64,000 bases of DNA from Asterella californica. Lineage: Eukaryota; Streptophyta; Marchantiopsida; Marchantiales; Aytoniaceae. The DNA lies in assembly GCA_036924285.1 (NCBI GenBank), contig JAYKYS010000007.1:6076001-6140000 (forward strand), in the 5' to 3' direction. Under the pieces are notes generated by a model, which was not told the DNA's origin, ran no database searches, and worked only from the letters and a program-made list of their open reading frames with translations. Below are positions 1 through 13,882 of the stretch, piece after piece. A program made the position numbers and the translations under genes. Position 1 is the first letter of the stretch. Every line of letters starts with the position of its first letter.

Positions 1-2175
1 AAGAAATCTGGATTCTCCTTCTCAGCCTTTTGTAGTGCCATTCGTATTGATAGCTATTCCGGATTAAGCGAGGTGAGTCAGGTACCAGGTTTAAGGGCCC
101 ACGCATGGAAGCACCGCGTGAAGTAGTGAGTTTAGTTTTTCCCATGATTTACCGTGTGCAGGCTCAAGAACAACATAGTTGTGGCGCACTAGTCGGCCGC
201 AATAGCGCTAGAAGCCGGTGCAAGGTGGACGCGTGGATAACCCAGGGTGACATTTACTGCGTTCTATCCTGATATGCAAATATATGCACCGTCCACGGCA
301 ACTGTAAACCAACAGCACACTTGACTAAGAAACGAATAGCCTAGTACGTGAGTGAAGGAGAAGATACGTCACGTTTGAATCTTTGACTAGTGACTAGTAA
401 GTCCATCTCTTAGAGTCTCCTTGGCTTGGCCCACCGGATTCACGTTTTATCTGCCATGTTTACTCGATCTAATACTTTATGTCCAGTAAGTTTTCCAACG
501 CAAGAGTTGGGATACTGGCCGAATTACACTACACACGTAAAGAAGGTGTAAAAGTTTAATACTTTTTGTACATTTCACTAAAGTGAAGCTGGAGGCAATT
601 TTTTGATTGATGTGATGCAAGACAAGTGTAGATTGACGTCATAAAAGGGATTCATTTTGCCCATGCCTTTTACCTGGAAAGGAGAAAAATTATCAACACC
701 AATGGAATGTGAGAGTATTGAAAATGAGCCCTCAATGATCAGGAGTTCGTTATCATCTCTTCTTGGCTATATGCACATAATTGAGGATACGTTTATATTC
801 ATTTATTTTGGGTCTTCCAATCAACACCTAGGAGAAGGATCAAATCTACACCAACCCAAATAAATTTGTTGGGTCCATCAAACACCGCCAAAAAGTTAAA
901 GTCAGAACGGCGACAGACTGCGACTGTGGACTGAACGGTAATCCATGAGTTAAACATAATTAAGGAAGCTTATATCGAGATCTATAACCAACTTTCGCTC
1001 TTTCTCAGTGGCTTACTGTATGGCTTATGGTTTAATGTTAAATTCTGCAACGATATGTCGAGATTTAAGTCCAGGTACAAGCAAAACTTAATGTTTGCTG
1101 TTGATGAGTCGTTAACGTATAGATGTTAGAATGAAATTAAATAATACGAGAATGGAATTAAAATAAAATGGGAACTGCTGCGAATTGTGCATATTGAATA
1201 AGCGGACGGTTTAAGATAAGTTAGAGGAAGAGAATACGCCAACTTGCCCCTGTGATACAGGAGAAGAAGTGTGGAGTTAGTGGACGTAGCGGACGGTGGA
1301 AGGGACGGGAGGGCTTCTGTTCGTGGTGGAATAAGACAATGCGCGGCCGCGGGGGTTGCGTGCTACATGAAGACGGACGGACGCGGCATGATGGGGTGAG
1401 CTGGAATGGCTGGCCAGTAGAGGTGGCGCGTTTTCCGGTCTTGCGACTACGACCACAAAGGTAACTGCAGTCAGGCAGACCAGGGGTTCAGGTGAGGTCC
1501 GAGCGACGCAACTGAGGCATTCATGTCGGACATGTGGTCTGACCGAGGTCGAAGGTAGAGGTCTGATAGACCGCCGCAGGTGGAGCGCTATAAAGCGACA
1601 TAGCGGGGCCCACTCATGGCACCCATAGCTGGTGGGGGATGGAATCGGTCTTACCACGATGTGAGCGGCAGTGAGCCGCGCCACTAGCGGTAAAGTAGTG
1701 TTTCACCTGTTTACCACCCTCGCCACGCCCGCCCGCCCAGCCTTGGCGCGCCGTGTGCGCGGCTCCCCTTCTAGAACAAGCTAGAGAAGAAAATGAGGAG
1801 CGGGGAGCTGAGCGAAGTCATTTCCCACTCTCCCTTCCTGATTCAAAAGCGGCGCTGAAGAGCTCTGAGCTCGTCCGAGAGCCTCTAACGACGAGAAGTT
1901 CCACAAGAGGAATTTGGCGAGTCGAGTTTACCAGATGAAGATTGAATCGATCGATTATCAACGATAAAGAACATCGGTGTTTGAGTAGACGCACAATCAA
2001 GAACGACGGACGAGGTGACTACACTTCAAGAGAAAACCAGAACGAGAAGTCGAGAGTCTCGTCTCTGGAGTGGAGAAGATTAACAACCTGAAGAGGTTGT
2101 GGGTGACATATCTAGGGTTGTAGCGTGGGGAGCGAGGAACACTTCTGTGTTTGGTTGTTGGTTTGAGAAGAGGAA
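1..2175. other. Intergenic region and probable 5' leader of the DUF1677 gene
   Basis: I recognise no gene here. The open frames at 1,252–1,684 overlap on both strands, lie in a locally GC-rich patch and match no family I know. The stretch from about 1,740 to 2,175 is purine-rich and probably includes promoter and 5' UTR of the gene at 2,176, which is inferred from position only. Confidence 0.4.
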
Positions 2176-2688
2176 ATGACATCCGCCGTGGCTGCGAACC
2201 AGAGTGGGGAAACTCTCTACAGGGGAGTTTCTGAAGGGACCGGTTTGGCCGTCGCCAACCTGGGGCGCGCTACACAGACTGAAGAATCATCCGAGCAAAT
2301 GCAGTCTTGTGAGTGCTGTGGTTTGGCAGAGGAATGCACCAGAGCTTACATAGCTCGTGTGCGCGCTGTCTTTTGTGGAAGATATGTTTGTGGGCTGTGC
2401 GCCGAGGCTGTGAAGGAAGAACGAGACCGTCTCCAGTCGTCCTCGATGGAAGAAGCGCTTCGCGCTCACATGGTCGTGTGCGCCCAGTTCAATCATGCAG
2501 AACGAGCAGACCCGTTGGTTCAGCTGGCTGCCGTTGCGGAGCTGATGCGCCAGATACTTCGCAAGAGTGGAAGCAATCCTGGATCTCCTAGTGCTTCGCC
2601 GAAACGCCAATGGCGTTCCAACGTTCCACCACTCCGTTCTCAAAGTTGCATTGCTATGAAGACGTCGACTGCTGAATTCAGTTTGTGA
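2176..2688 (+). CDS. DUF1677 family protein (plant cysteine-rich protein of unknown function)
   Basis: A single uninterrupted frame of 170 residues. The core, about residues 44–105, carries the spaced cysteines typical of plant DUF1677 proteins: CECC at 45–48, C54, C67, C72 and C75 (VCGLCAEAVKEE), then C102 in an HMVVC context. This arrangement suggests a metal-binding fold, but the biochemical role of the family is not established. The first 43 residues are low-complexity and polar. The tail after residue 130 is rich in Ser, Pro and basic residues, also usual for the family. The chosen ATG has purines just upstream and is the first in frame; a start at M42 would still keep the core. No intron is needed, as expected for the family. 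No close neighbour shares a promoter with it. Family assignment is confident from motif recall; function is unknown. Confidence 0.85.
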   Translation: MTSAVAANQSGETLYRGVSEGTGLAVANLGRATQTEESSEQMQSCECCGLAEECTRAYIARVRAVFCGRYVCGLCAEAVKEERDRLQSSSMEEALRAHMVVCAQFNHAERADPLVQLAAVAELMRQILRKSGSNPGSPSASPKRQWRSNVPPLRSQSCIAMKTSTAEFSL

Positions 2689-5600
2689 GCGTTGTCTGTG
2701 TCTTGAAGTTGAGAATGAAAGTGGTGGGGAGGGGGTCCGAACCCGGTGCTGAAGTCAGTGTAGGGTCCAAGAAGAGGAGCGTTGCTGATTGATGTGGGAA
2801 CAGTTACCGGAATAATAGCGTAGTACAGTAGGATGTTTGATCCGGACAGCACGGTGAAGTAGTCTTTCAGTTTGTGACGTCAGTACCCGTGTACATAAGG
2901 AGCGACTGCGACGCAGTGTTGTTTTGGTGTGGTGTTTGTAGTAACGGAGGTGCCTGGTGGCCGCCGATCGGGCGATTGCGGCATCTGGTTTAAAGCAGAT
3001 TCGTTTTTAGAAATGGCCCTTGCCGTGAGGACAAGTCAAGTCTCAATCCGCTGTGGTGGTCAGGAAATCCGCACGAGTATCAGGTCGTTCAAAAAAGTTC
3101 TCTATAGCATTTGCTGGAGCAAGCTATGAAGAATATCTGGTGTAGCTCAAGCTGTAATCCGGCGGATCCAGAACCTGTAGCAAAGCGGGTTGGTTGGCCT
3201 TTGCCCCTTGTGGTGCACATCGAGCATCTTGGAGGTTCGAGGAGAAACTCCAGCCTTCCGTGAGAGTTCCAACGTTGCTGGGGTGTCCGGTATATAGATT
3301 AGGCTGATTTCAGAACGAGATCCACTATCTCATCTCCAGCAGCTTTTTACTAGTCAGGGTGACTTAAAGAGGCCTCTGTGGTCTTACTGATTTTGAAGGA
3401 ATTAAGGGCGAGTTATGAATGGGATTATGTGGAAATTACTTACAGGGCCTGAATGGGCCGAGGCCACTGGAATTTTGAGGAGTATGATGCGAGGAACCTC
3501 CGCTGAAGTCTGGTTTAGAGGAAGTTCACGATGTTGAGCAAGATCCAAGCAGAAAGAAAGATATCTGGTTGGTTACAAGTGTGTCGAGGTGTAAGCATCG
3601 ACCTTTGTGCCATAAGCAAGTAGAATGCCTGGTAGAGCGGTGCTGCGAGCGTGTACATGTAAGTGTAGCCCGCACTACCGTCAGTCCTGGAAAGGTCATG
3701 TCGTAGCTAGGCTTGCGCCTTGCTTCTCTGGACCCAAGACGAGGGCGAAGAAAGACTGTGGTAAAGTGCCAATCCTTTTCAGGTGGAACGGCCGGGGTTC
3801 GGTTTGGCTATCTTTTGCGCGGGACAGCATCAGAATTAGTGCCACCCTTCATCGAGGCGGCACGCTTACCTGAATAACTAATAATGGAAGATCTGCAAGT
3901 CTTTTCCCGCGGGGAAGGCTTCCATCTCCTTGTCGGTTTACCTGGATTCTCTATCGTCATTTTGGGAGACACTGCTTGAAATGGGACGAAATGTTGCTCT
4001 CTTGCTTACTCATGCCCGGTCAAAGGGTGTTTGGCTCGGAGCGACTCAAAGGCTTTGCTCAGTTTCATCCGCCAAAGGGCGGTAAACAGTTCAAGAGTGA
4101 TGTGAAAATCGATGGCACTCATACAAGGGCTGTCGGATTCACAACTACTAGTGGCAGGCAGCTGATCCTCTCAAAACGGATGATGTTGGCAGGACATGAA
4201 GCTGTCTATTTCTCCACTATCTCTTGTAATATACCTGATGTCTAGTTTGTATGTATTATTTTTTCTAGTTAGTTGACTCCTTAGGATTCACTATAATAAA
4301 ACCAATGATTAGTTCCTATTTTAACTGTGTCCAACGTGTATATGCTTTTTATTTGCAGTTGTTCGTGGATTGAAACCAGTTTCACACGGATGGTGCTAGA
4401 TTTAGTGCGTACTTGTTCGTGGATGATATGAAGGCTTAGATCTTAAGCCTGCGTTGGGGTTGTTCCTGAGATTTCTAACTAAACATAATCGTCCATGCAA
4501 CCCCACGTTCCCTCTAATTTTGCCGGTTGGGCACCTACTATCGCTCGTTCTCGACAGTGCTCTTCAGTTAATCATCTCAATTTCCACAACGTGCAAGTAT
4601 CTTGATGTGTGCTGCTAATTTCAGTCCCCAATTGATACCTCGCGTGTGTTGGTGCTAGAGGGGCAATCATGGGGACAGATGTTGTGGTCAGGACTCATCA
4701 ATCAGGTGGCCTCATACTGTTCAGATCTCGTGGAAAAGGTCGGTATTTTTCCCACTGTCCCCACGTGAAACTTTTGCATTGTACCCAGGCAACCAGTCAA
4801 CAACTGGTATGAGCTCTAGGATTGGCTTCAGTTTCTGACTTTTCCAGTCAGATTTCTTGAAAGAAACAATCCTTCAAATTACCGCTGCCGGTTAGAGTTG
4901 CACTAGGACGAAGCTTGGCTGCATCAGTGAGAGTTATCAGTACACGCTCACTAAGAGACTTAGCGGTGCCCTGGTCTGTTAGGCTACGCACCGGCCCGCC
5001 AGAGACCGTCATTTAGAGAATTTTTCTGCTCGAGGTATACGCACAAGACGCTCTTCTACTCGAATATCTGAACATCTTCTTGCTGCCCCGGATCAAGTTA
5101 CTCTTTCACTCGTACTTTTATCTCGCGATTACTTTAGTACCAAGCAGCACCGGTGACGGGGTCCACAGGACTTCCACTTGGGCCTGCCACCGAGAGGTCA
5201 AAGCATATCCTCTTTTCCAGCTAGCGTAACGTGGGAAGATGCTTCGTTTTGGCAGTCAGGAGTGTCGAACGAAGGAAGTGGGTATTAGATTTTACTCGCG
5301 GTCGATCTCAAACCAAAACTTAGAGCAGAATTGCAAGCAGCCCACTAAACAAAGAGAAGAGTCTCTAGCAGGAGATCGGTACCTTTATAACTCTGTGAGC
5401 GGAGAAACCTTACTTCTGCCGTAAGTACAGGGACGCAAGTAGTATGGAGCACTATCATCTAAACTACAGTAGTAGCACACGAAGTCCCTTCCTTCGGCCG
5501 GCCAGATACGTGTCCCGTAACTGGAGTTGTAGTGCCAGAACATGAATCAGCCGGCACAGGAAGCGTTACTGCCATCAGAGTTGGGAACCAAACACACTCT

Positions 5601-8600
5601 AACCTAGAGAGGGTCATTTTGTGTGACTCGCGAGATATAATGCATCAGGGCCCGAGTCGTTTGCTCCACATGAGCAGACATTCTCATGCGAATTGCGAGC
5701 AACGGCAGGAGATAACGAAGTGAGGTGACGTTTTCATAACAATGAAGCACGTTGAAGAGAGGCTCGGCTGAGGTGACGAGAAAAGGTCACCAACAGGCCA
5801 TCGTACTGTAGGTCCGTCCGGTCTACGCTACGCTAGTCCCAACGAGGGAGGAGTGTCAGTCGGGAAACTGACTTGACAAAATCCTTCATCTACAAGCTAC
5901 AGAATCAGAAGCAAGTCTCTATCTCTCAAGTAGCGGCCGTAGCAGCCGCCGGGGCTGTGAGGTGTAGCTGAGGCAAGTGAAGTTGTTCCAGCAGCTTCTT
6001 GAATCGTTTCATCCTTCGCTAAGCTAGTTGTTGTCTACGCGAAAGAAGTGGCTAAGCTCGTCATGCTACGACAGACACAGAGCAGCAAGGACATCTCTAG
6101 GTTCCGTAAAAGTTCGACAGTTTCAGGAGATCGGATGATCTCACGCATGCATGATGTACGTAAGAAGCAGAGGGTAAGGTTCCTTCCTGTTGCAGTACAT
6201 CTATCTTTCTATGCTTTTACGTTCCAAACAGGCAAAGATACCGTCTGCCGTTCGGAAGGACCATTAGAAGGTACGTTAGATTACGGATCGATAAAGACTT
6301 TTAGTGGCCAGAGCTATAGATAGATATTTGCCCAATGTGACCAACAAACGGAGACAACGTGATTTGCTTCTCCTGCCCTTGGATATATCGTTTCCTCACA
6401 AATGCAGATGGAGGACTTTGTTCCTTAATGTGATTCTTCTGTTGCTGCTGCTGTGCAGACCACTCGAGTGCAGATGGTGAAATTTGGACGCAACGAATGA
6501 GAAGAGGAGACTCATTTTCTACACATGGGGTACAGTACTGCTCTCCCGCTCTTTGAAGATGGAACTTACCTCAGTCAGTACACCAATTCATGACTATCTG
6601 TCTATGCGTGTTTCTTTCTCTGAACCTTCCCACCGCCATCTACGAAACGTCCTCGCAACCATCATCAAGTCAAGGCAACGAAGGGGGGGAGAGCACGCCG
6701 GTCTGTGCTTGCATTCATCTCGCTGCGTATGACATAGAGAAAATCAGTGAGTGCACGGATCCTCGTGCTTCCCGGCGGATAACTTGGGCATAATCTGGCG
6801 ACGCAATCTATCGAGTGAGCTTATGACTCGTAAATGATTGCAAGGAAGGAGGAAGAGACGAGGAAGGAAATTGGTGTGTATGCTGGTAACGTCCAGACTG
6901 CTGTTATAGCTACAGTTAGACGATTCCATACGGTCCTCGAGAATAGATGGTTTGGGTAGCAGTCAGTCAGTCCTTTGCCGTGCACTAATTCATCTGCAGT
7001 AAGTAAGTTTGGAGGGGAGTGCGAGAGTTGGATGTGTATCCATCTCATCTCCTGAATCAGTTGGATAAACTACTCAACATGCATGTGACCTGAGCTAAGC
7101 TGAGCTGAGCAGCTAGAGCAGACCTTTCCTTCACGAAAGAACATGTACATCTTTTGGAAAAGTACATATTTTGGTTTTCTATCCAGCTATCTCTCGTGGT
7201 GGGGATCTACATTTCTCATGTTCGGTCCGGTTGGCGTGCGTAGTCCACATACAGCAGCAGGAGCCGGCTGGTGGTACGGATCCGTCCAAGATCATGAATC
7301 CAAAGGCGGAAGAAATAGTCATGGGAACTACAATACTGCTTTAAAGATGGTGGTGACGGTATGAGAGTGAGCTTCTTTCGAGGACGGAAGAATGATGTGG
7401 AGTAAACGAACTTGTTTTTGGTCCCAAAAGTTCGACCGAGGGAATGTCTGACATCCTCCAGATATCTGTCTCTCAGCTGAAACTCCGTAGTCTTGACGCA
7501 ACAAGGAGCTGTCTGACACGATCGAAAGGAAGTGCTGACGATGCTTGTAGTAGTTCCAAAAGGAGCAGCCAAAGGGGAGCCGCTCCAGAACATAGACACA
7601 TGGATAGAATCACAACTTCTACCAACAGAAGAGTGCTAGGCATATCCAGCACTTCTCCTCGAGATCTGCAACGACAGAAGTATCGACTAAATTACTCCAA
7701 AATGAACGATTCGATGCAGTAGTCAGTCTATGACTTCGAGTTATTTATTCGACCTGTGCTGTACTACTGGCTCCAGTAGCCTGAAGCTACTCCAGAAGTA
7801 AACTCCAAACACCTTTTCTCCACGATGCTTCCTGCTCTTGAAGCAGACTGAAGCTAGGAAAGACGGATCAAGAGAAACCAGCGAGAAAGAAATATCCCGC
7901 ACTGTCCAGTACTTTCGAACCAATCGTCCTCCGCTCTCTGACCGAGCCTACGGATGTCTAGGATGGACGGACGGGAGCAGAAGGCAGCAGAGTGGCCCCC
8001 CTGCACGGACAGTAGATTCTGACATCGGCAGCCACGCGGATCCAGATAACTTCATGTGGCGACATTGCTCGAATGAATGGAATCTCTCCTCCATCCAGCG
8101 AGTTCCATCCTCCTTCCTCCTCCGAATCAAGAGAGAGTTGTATGCCGTAGCCTCTCGACCAAAGACCACGCGCCGTGGCCGGACGGTGCTATCGTAGGGG
8201 TTGTGAAGATGAACACAAAGCAGAAGAGAGAGGTACTTGAGGAGGGGGAGACTTACTCGACTCCTCTCGATCACCTTCGACGTTTCAGCCAGGAAGGACT
8301 TGACTGGATCATCCAGAGAAGAGACTTTCACATACTGACTCCGAAGGAGTTGGACAACAAGAGAGCTTCTTCGTGCTCAGGCGACTGATTCTGGTGCACA
8401 GGATCGGTGATATCATCTTTCTGATGTCCCTACACAAGAGTCTTCAAAGTCCACCAAATCATGGTATCTTCGTCCCCCTCTTTTTCTCCTGGGTCATTTT
8501 CTTTTATCTTCATGCTTCTTGCTCGAAACTTAAGGCCATCTTTAAGTAACGTGGCAAGTAACAAGTTTCATGGTGAGATTTAAGATGAAACTTTTGAACC

Positions 8601-9985
8601 GTTCATTCATCGAACTGTAAGAAACTCAGAGTCCTTTTGCAAGACTAGATTGTGTTCTTTTTAAACTTATGCACATGTCGCACTTTTATGGCATAAACCA
8701 AGTTGCCTATTCTCGAACAAAACATTTTCGAGTTTTTATTGTAGACACCCCTGTCGCACTGCTTGAGTTTTGTTTTCCTTGCTTTTCTTTCTTAAAGAAC
8801 ATTGTCAATACTAGTTGTTGATGTTGTTATGCGTGGAGAAGGATTTTGATGGAAAAAAATTCTTCTTGTTAGAATGAATTTGATTAAGCTTTCTAGAAAA
8901 GATTGTGGATGAAAGTTGTTAGACATTATCTTCAATCAAAATCTGAGAGATATGTTTGGGATGTTTTCATCATGTCTTCATCAAGTTCATCTTTATTTTT
9001 GGATGTCTTCATCTTAAGTTTATTGATCTGTTGAGTTCGTTAGCATTTATATAAATGGAGAACTCTAGAGAGACTATCTTACTTTTAAAATGATATGTTG
9101 CTTATGTGCAGCAGCGGATCAGTTTAACATTGTAGAGGGCGTTAGTTAGTGGAGGCTTTACAAAAGAGAGTCAGAAGGTTTTCTTCGGTCGCTAAAAGAG
9201 GTGGTACATCGATGACTCAGGCTCATGGAGACTCGACTTTCTTACTTGAGGAGGTTGCGCAGTTAGCTAGACATAGCTATGACGGTACTCTCCTTATATC
9301 TCACCACGGGTTTTTTCCCACTTGTCTGTTATGCTATCTTTCTTTCTTTGGGAAACAGATTTCTCAAGTTCTAATCTTGATGCTGATCATGAATTTTGTT
9401 AAAATTGACATTAAAAAAAATATGTTGCTCTTGATTCACACGTATTTCAGTTTCAGATATCTATGGTTCTCCAAAACTCCGGTCATTTTGAACTCTAGAT
9501 AACCAATTTTGACAACAAATGAGAATATGACAAGTGAAACAGTTTTTTGGTGGACTTGTCGGCTAAAACTAATCGATGAAAAATTTAAACATGTTGGCAA
9601 GAATAGATATTTTAGGTGCAATCGAAAAGAATGCTGTAACTATAGTAACTTAAACTGAGTACCGATGAAATATCCTACCGCTAATATAGTGATACTTTTG
9701 GTTGATTTTATCTCATTAACCTGATACACCGTAAAGATCATTCATACTCAAATATAATAATTTCAGACTGTCGATTAACGTCAATATTGTTTTAACTTCT
9801 TCTTAGAGAGTTTAGGAGATGTATGCTCTTTGAAGCTTGTTCTTAAAACAATACTGTCTATGACCGGAGATGATTAGTATAGTGCAGATAATCATGACCA
9901 AAGCTTTAAAGTTTCTAATCTAGAGGACTTGCATATAATGAGATGTGTCATGCTCCTCGACGACTTAACTTTTCAGGCTCTTTGA
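2689..9985. other. Long stretch without a recognised gene
   Basis: The first few hundred bases are probably the 3' UTR of the DUF1677 gene. Beyond that only short frames occur, for example 3,976–4,245, 7,838–8,197 and 9,149–9,502 on the plus strand. None shows a domain I know, and several are matched by equally long frames on the opposite strand. Composition turns AT-rich after about 8,500. An unspliced non-coding transcript or small exons could be missed here. Confidence 0.35.
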
Positions 9986-10015
9986 GAATATGCATGCTGA
10001 TGGACATGCATATTC
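9986..10015. repeat. Short perfect inverted repeat (hairpin)
   Basis: Two 11-base arms, GAATATGCATG and CATGCATATTC, pair perfectly around an 8-base loop. It lies in AT-rich non-coding DNA. Function is unknown and chance is possible, though an 11-base perfect match this close is uncommon. Confidence 0.6.
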
Positions 10016-11742
10016 ACCTGTAATAATCAGGTTCATATCAAGATGAATGATTACATGCTTTCCAACCAGCACTCAAAAAGAGAGATCGTTTTCATGCTTT
10101 CCTTTACTCAAGACTTGGGACTTTCTACTTAAAGGGAGTTTTACCTTAGAGATGCATGCCTCGAACTCCGACAAAGAGAAAGACCACTTTTGTGATTCTT
10201 CCACCTCTGCTTTAATGGCGGGAAACTTTGCCGAATTGTCTCTTTAAGAGCATTACTCGTTTCGAGTTTAGACATATTCTAAGGATATTCTAAGAACTTC
10301 TGCTATTTTTTAGTTCTAAGCCTTGGCTTGTTTAACCCAAACCCTAAACCTACACCCAAATGGTGTTATTTAACATCTTATTTGGATATCTGTTGAATTC
10401 TACACTCTTTATTACATTTAGTATTATATCTGAAATTTATAATGTTATATATTAACTATTATTACAAGATTAATTCTGATTCTCTATACTTTATAGTCAG
10501 TTAACACTATAATTTAGCATCAAACCTGAACTTAAATGTTTCAAGATATCTATGTAACTAGGATACAGATGATCGTAACGAATCTCTGTGCATCCATAAG
10601 AAGAGTAATCATATTTTTCAGACGAGACAACTTTCCAACTCATTGTACATGATAGTACATATTTCATGTCAGTAGTAACAATGTGGGCAACATTTTTCTT
10701 GATGATGAGACCTTTCCATCAAAAGCTTTCTTTCTATATTGAAAGACGAATTCTAGATAGCGTTCGTTCGATGAAGACTGTTGAAACACTTGGAAACCAA
10801 AGCAATGAATCATTTACTTCACCTTCCACTGTTAACGATGTAAATGTAGAAGGCAAGATACTTGAAACCTTAGACAAGATTTCATGATCAGCAACTAGAA
10901 AAGCAGTGGACAAAATAAATAGGTTTCACTCTACTGTCTTACTTCTTGTTCTCTCTCTTGTATGTCAGGTTACAGTTTCTCTTAGTCGATTGAGTTAATG
11001 ATGACATGAACTAATGTTATTAATTTACAATATAATTCGATAAATTAATAATACTAATAACATTACGAATTACGATATAGAGGTTATTGAAAAAAAATTA
11101 CCCAAATATAATAAAGAGTGTATCCTTAGGGACTCGTCCCACATAGCCTGCTATTTCGCTTAAAGTCCTTCCTAGTGCGTTTCAGTCTAGGTTTGGTAAA
11201 AAGGAATCACTTCCACTGCAAATGTTTATAGCTTATTTAGAATCTTCAGGGAATAATCAAATTACAGTAGTTTTGGGGTAGAGGTGCTTCTGGAGTACCT
11301 GTCCAAGTGTACTGTCGAATTACTATGAGCTTCCATGTGTAGTGTCGAATTTTCACGAGAACAGAACGATAGCTATTCAGATTTTTGACATGCGTGAACT
11401 AATTCTTTTGCCAAAAACACGAAAACTGTTGTTGGTAATGGGAGGAGAACACACGTTACATGCAGCACGAGTTTTTAGCCACACGCGACTCCTCGTTGCC
11501 GCTTGAGCTTCGCCATGTCCAAACGCTAGCTCTTCTGGTGGATCTATACTCCACACTTCGAAACATTCGCCTCCAACCTCCATGTATCGCACCATACCTT
11601 CTGGAGCTTTCTTCGCAGATTCTCCCAGACCAGGAAAAGTCGTGTTCGAACATCAGTGCTGGTAGCCGAATGGCTCCGGTCGATGAGTTACTCTTCTCTG
11701 TCCAGCTGTTCCAACAGATCGCTGACGAAAATGTTCAACAAA

Positions 11743-11744
<2 letters not shown>
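10016..11744. other. AT-rich intergenic DNA
   Basis: No gene is recognised. The frames at 10,666–10,887 and 11,460–11,747 have no known motif. Around 11,005–11,068 there is a loose AT-rich inverted repeat whose clearest arms are TAATGTTATT and AATAACATTA. Confidence 0.35.

Positions 11745-11745
<1 letters not shown>

Positions 11746-11789
<44 letters not shown>
11746..11789. repeat. (GA)n microsatellite
   Basis: About 44 bases of uninterrupted GA dinucleotide. A shorter GA run follows near 12,019–12,037. Such tracts are common in plant promoters and 5' UTRs, but no coding sequence was recognised beside this one. Confidence 0.95.
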
Positions 11790-11791
<2 letters not shown>

Positions 11792-13882
11792 AGCCTCGAG
11801 CCAGCCCTTGCGATCTCTGGAAGATCCGATGTTTTGACGATTGGTTACTACCGCACTCCTCGTCGTGTAGTGGTGGTGTAGCTTCTCTGCTACCCGCCAC
11901 AGCATCCACTTTATGCCGCATCTCCACTGACGCTAGACGGTGAACAAGTGGGAGGGAGAGATCTTCTTTTCTACTACTCGAGTACTCAATCTGCTCTGCT
12001 GCCTACTAGACTCCGCAAGTGAGAGAGAGAGAGAGAGAAAAGGTGGTGGTAGGGCCATAAGGTTTTTTTTTCCCTTGGCCTTTGTCTCAGATGGTTTTTT
12101 TGGTGTATTAGATCGACGGGCTTCTTCTTCTGCTTCCAGTTCGATCCACTGAGCCGATCAGCTGCTGCAGCTGCGTGATTACTGTTGATCCCCGCTTGGC
12201 AGACGAGCATGTGCTTTCTGTCAGGGCTTCACGAGAAGCCAATGAAACAAAGGACGGATGCGACAGGCAGAGATCGATGGGAGACGGTGAGCTCGACTCC
12301 TTCGTTCGACCAAGTCCAACAATCGACTGTCGCCTGGTGGATCCTGCAGGCCCTGCGCAAGCACGCCCAGCCCAGCCCAGAGTCCAGACAAGGTCATTCA
12401 TCTGTTTTCTGGACCGAAACGACGAGAAGCATGAAATGTCTGTCTTGAAGTCACTAGCTATCACTCGTTGGCTCGATTCTTCGGATTGGGTGCTCTCTGA
12501 GATTCTCTGAGGGATGCACTGCCGAAGGAACAAGGACCTACCCTCCCTCCCGTCCGTCCTCCTTGGACTCTTTTTAGCAACTCTTTCTGCCTCTCCCTCC
12601 GTCATAAGGAGATAAGAAAAGAATTCTAACGATTTTTGCAGGTCGTGCTCTTGCGTTAGGTAGAGGTGATGGACTCTCTCTCTCTGCCTGTGCCTGCGGC
12701 TGGGGCTGTTAGTTTCCGCTCCCTGGTGCGAACGGACTCATTCATACCAAGACAGTTTTGAAGGATATCGCTCAAGTTCGCAGTTTGTAGTTTGAAGTAG
12801 AGAACTGTTTCTAGGTCGATCACTTGCTTCCTGCTGCACTGCACTGCATCGCATCCATCCGTGACTCTTATTATCTCATCCAAGACCAAGTGAATACTGT
12901 TCTGTACACCAGAATGCTTAGTGAGAGATCCACAGATAGACAGCGAATCCAAGCATCTTGCTAATTTTCTTTCCCACTCGAGTGACCATGAGTCTGTCTG
13001 TGCACCTCTAGCTACAACAGATATGGCAGCACTGTGGGTGGCATGGAGCTGCCACGCGCAACCTATGTAGTGAAGTGAACATACGGCAAAGGAAGAATGC
13101 GCAGTTCCATCCATCGATCCAACCAGCCAATAGTGTATGCACGCGCTGTAGCAGTAGCTAAGTGATCCCAGTCAGTTGTCTGTTACCGAAACCTACTTGA
13201 TGTTTTATTCTCTTCTTCGCATGTTACAAACGCTACAAGATTCGGATATAGATGCATACTAACTGGTTAGTAGAAGTGGTTTCACCATACTTCTTGTCGA
13301 TCGTCGTCAGCCTGCCATATGAATACAGATGGTCTTGATGACCAAGAAATTTTCATCTCCGAAGCAGCAGCTCACGAAGAGGCTGAGTCTGCCGGTCTCT
13401 GTTCCACTCCCCTTTCTTGCCTGACTGTCAAGTTAAGGAAACTTATGGATTGCCTGCTTTCGGCTTCGGACCGGGGCTGGATGGAAGGAACTGTTGAGTG
13501 AGGGTACGATTTAGCTACCAGAAGTCTGGACAAGCTCAGAAACGAAGATTCATTTACCGCCAGGGTACGGCTACACTGATCAAGTCATGCACGCATGTAC
13601 CATGGCTGGGAAGTTCACTGCAGACTGCCTGTTTCATATCTGTGAAACTCTAGGCTAGAGACAAGGCCGGACTAACCTTTCATTCAGTCTTTGGAAATGA
13701 AAGGTTCGTTCGAAGTAATGAATGAATTTGTGCTTGTTAGGGAGGCTCATGTATCAGTAAATGAGGGAGTGTAAATTGGGTTTAGGATTCGGAGGAACAA
13801 ATGAATTATGGCAGTAGTACCATTCTTTCTTTTTTTGCTTGCTTGTCGAATGTACATCAGAATGGACTTCGAATGCTTTGTA
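11790..13882. other. Downstream flank of the ABC transporter gene; no gene recognised
   Basis: The 3' UTR of the minus-strand ABCB gene should lie just left of 13,883. Frames at 12,108–12,605 (−), 12,175–12,510 (+) and 12,656–13,114 (−) are long for random DNA but overlap on opposite strands, occur in GC-richer sequence and show no domain. They could belong to an unrecognised transcript. Confidence 0.35.

Noticed and set aside
9149..9502. 117-codon plus-strand ORF
   Set aside because: The second half is translated AT-rich sequence and the first half has no known motif; no supporting exons nearby.
10335..10362. Telomere-like AACCCTAAACC
   Set aside because: A single copy only; not an interstitial telomere array.
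12108..12605. 165-codon minus-strand ORF
   Set aside because: Low-complexity Arg/Ser composition, overlapping plus-strand frames and no motif.
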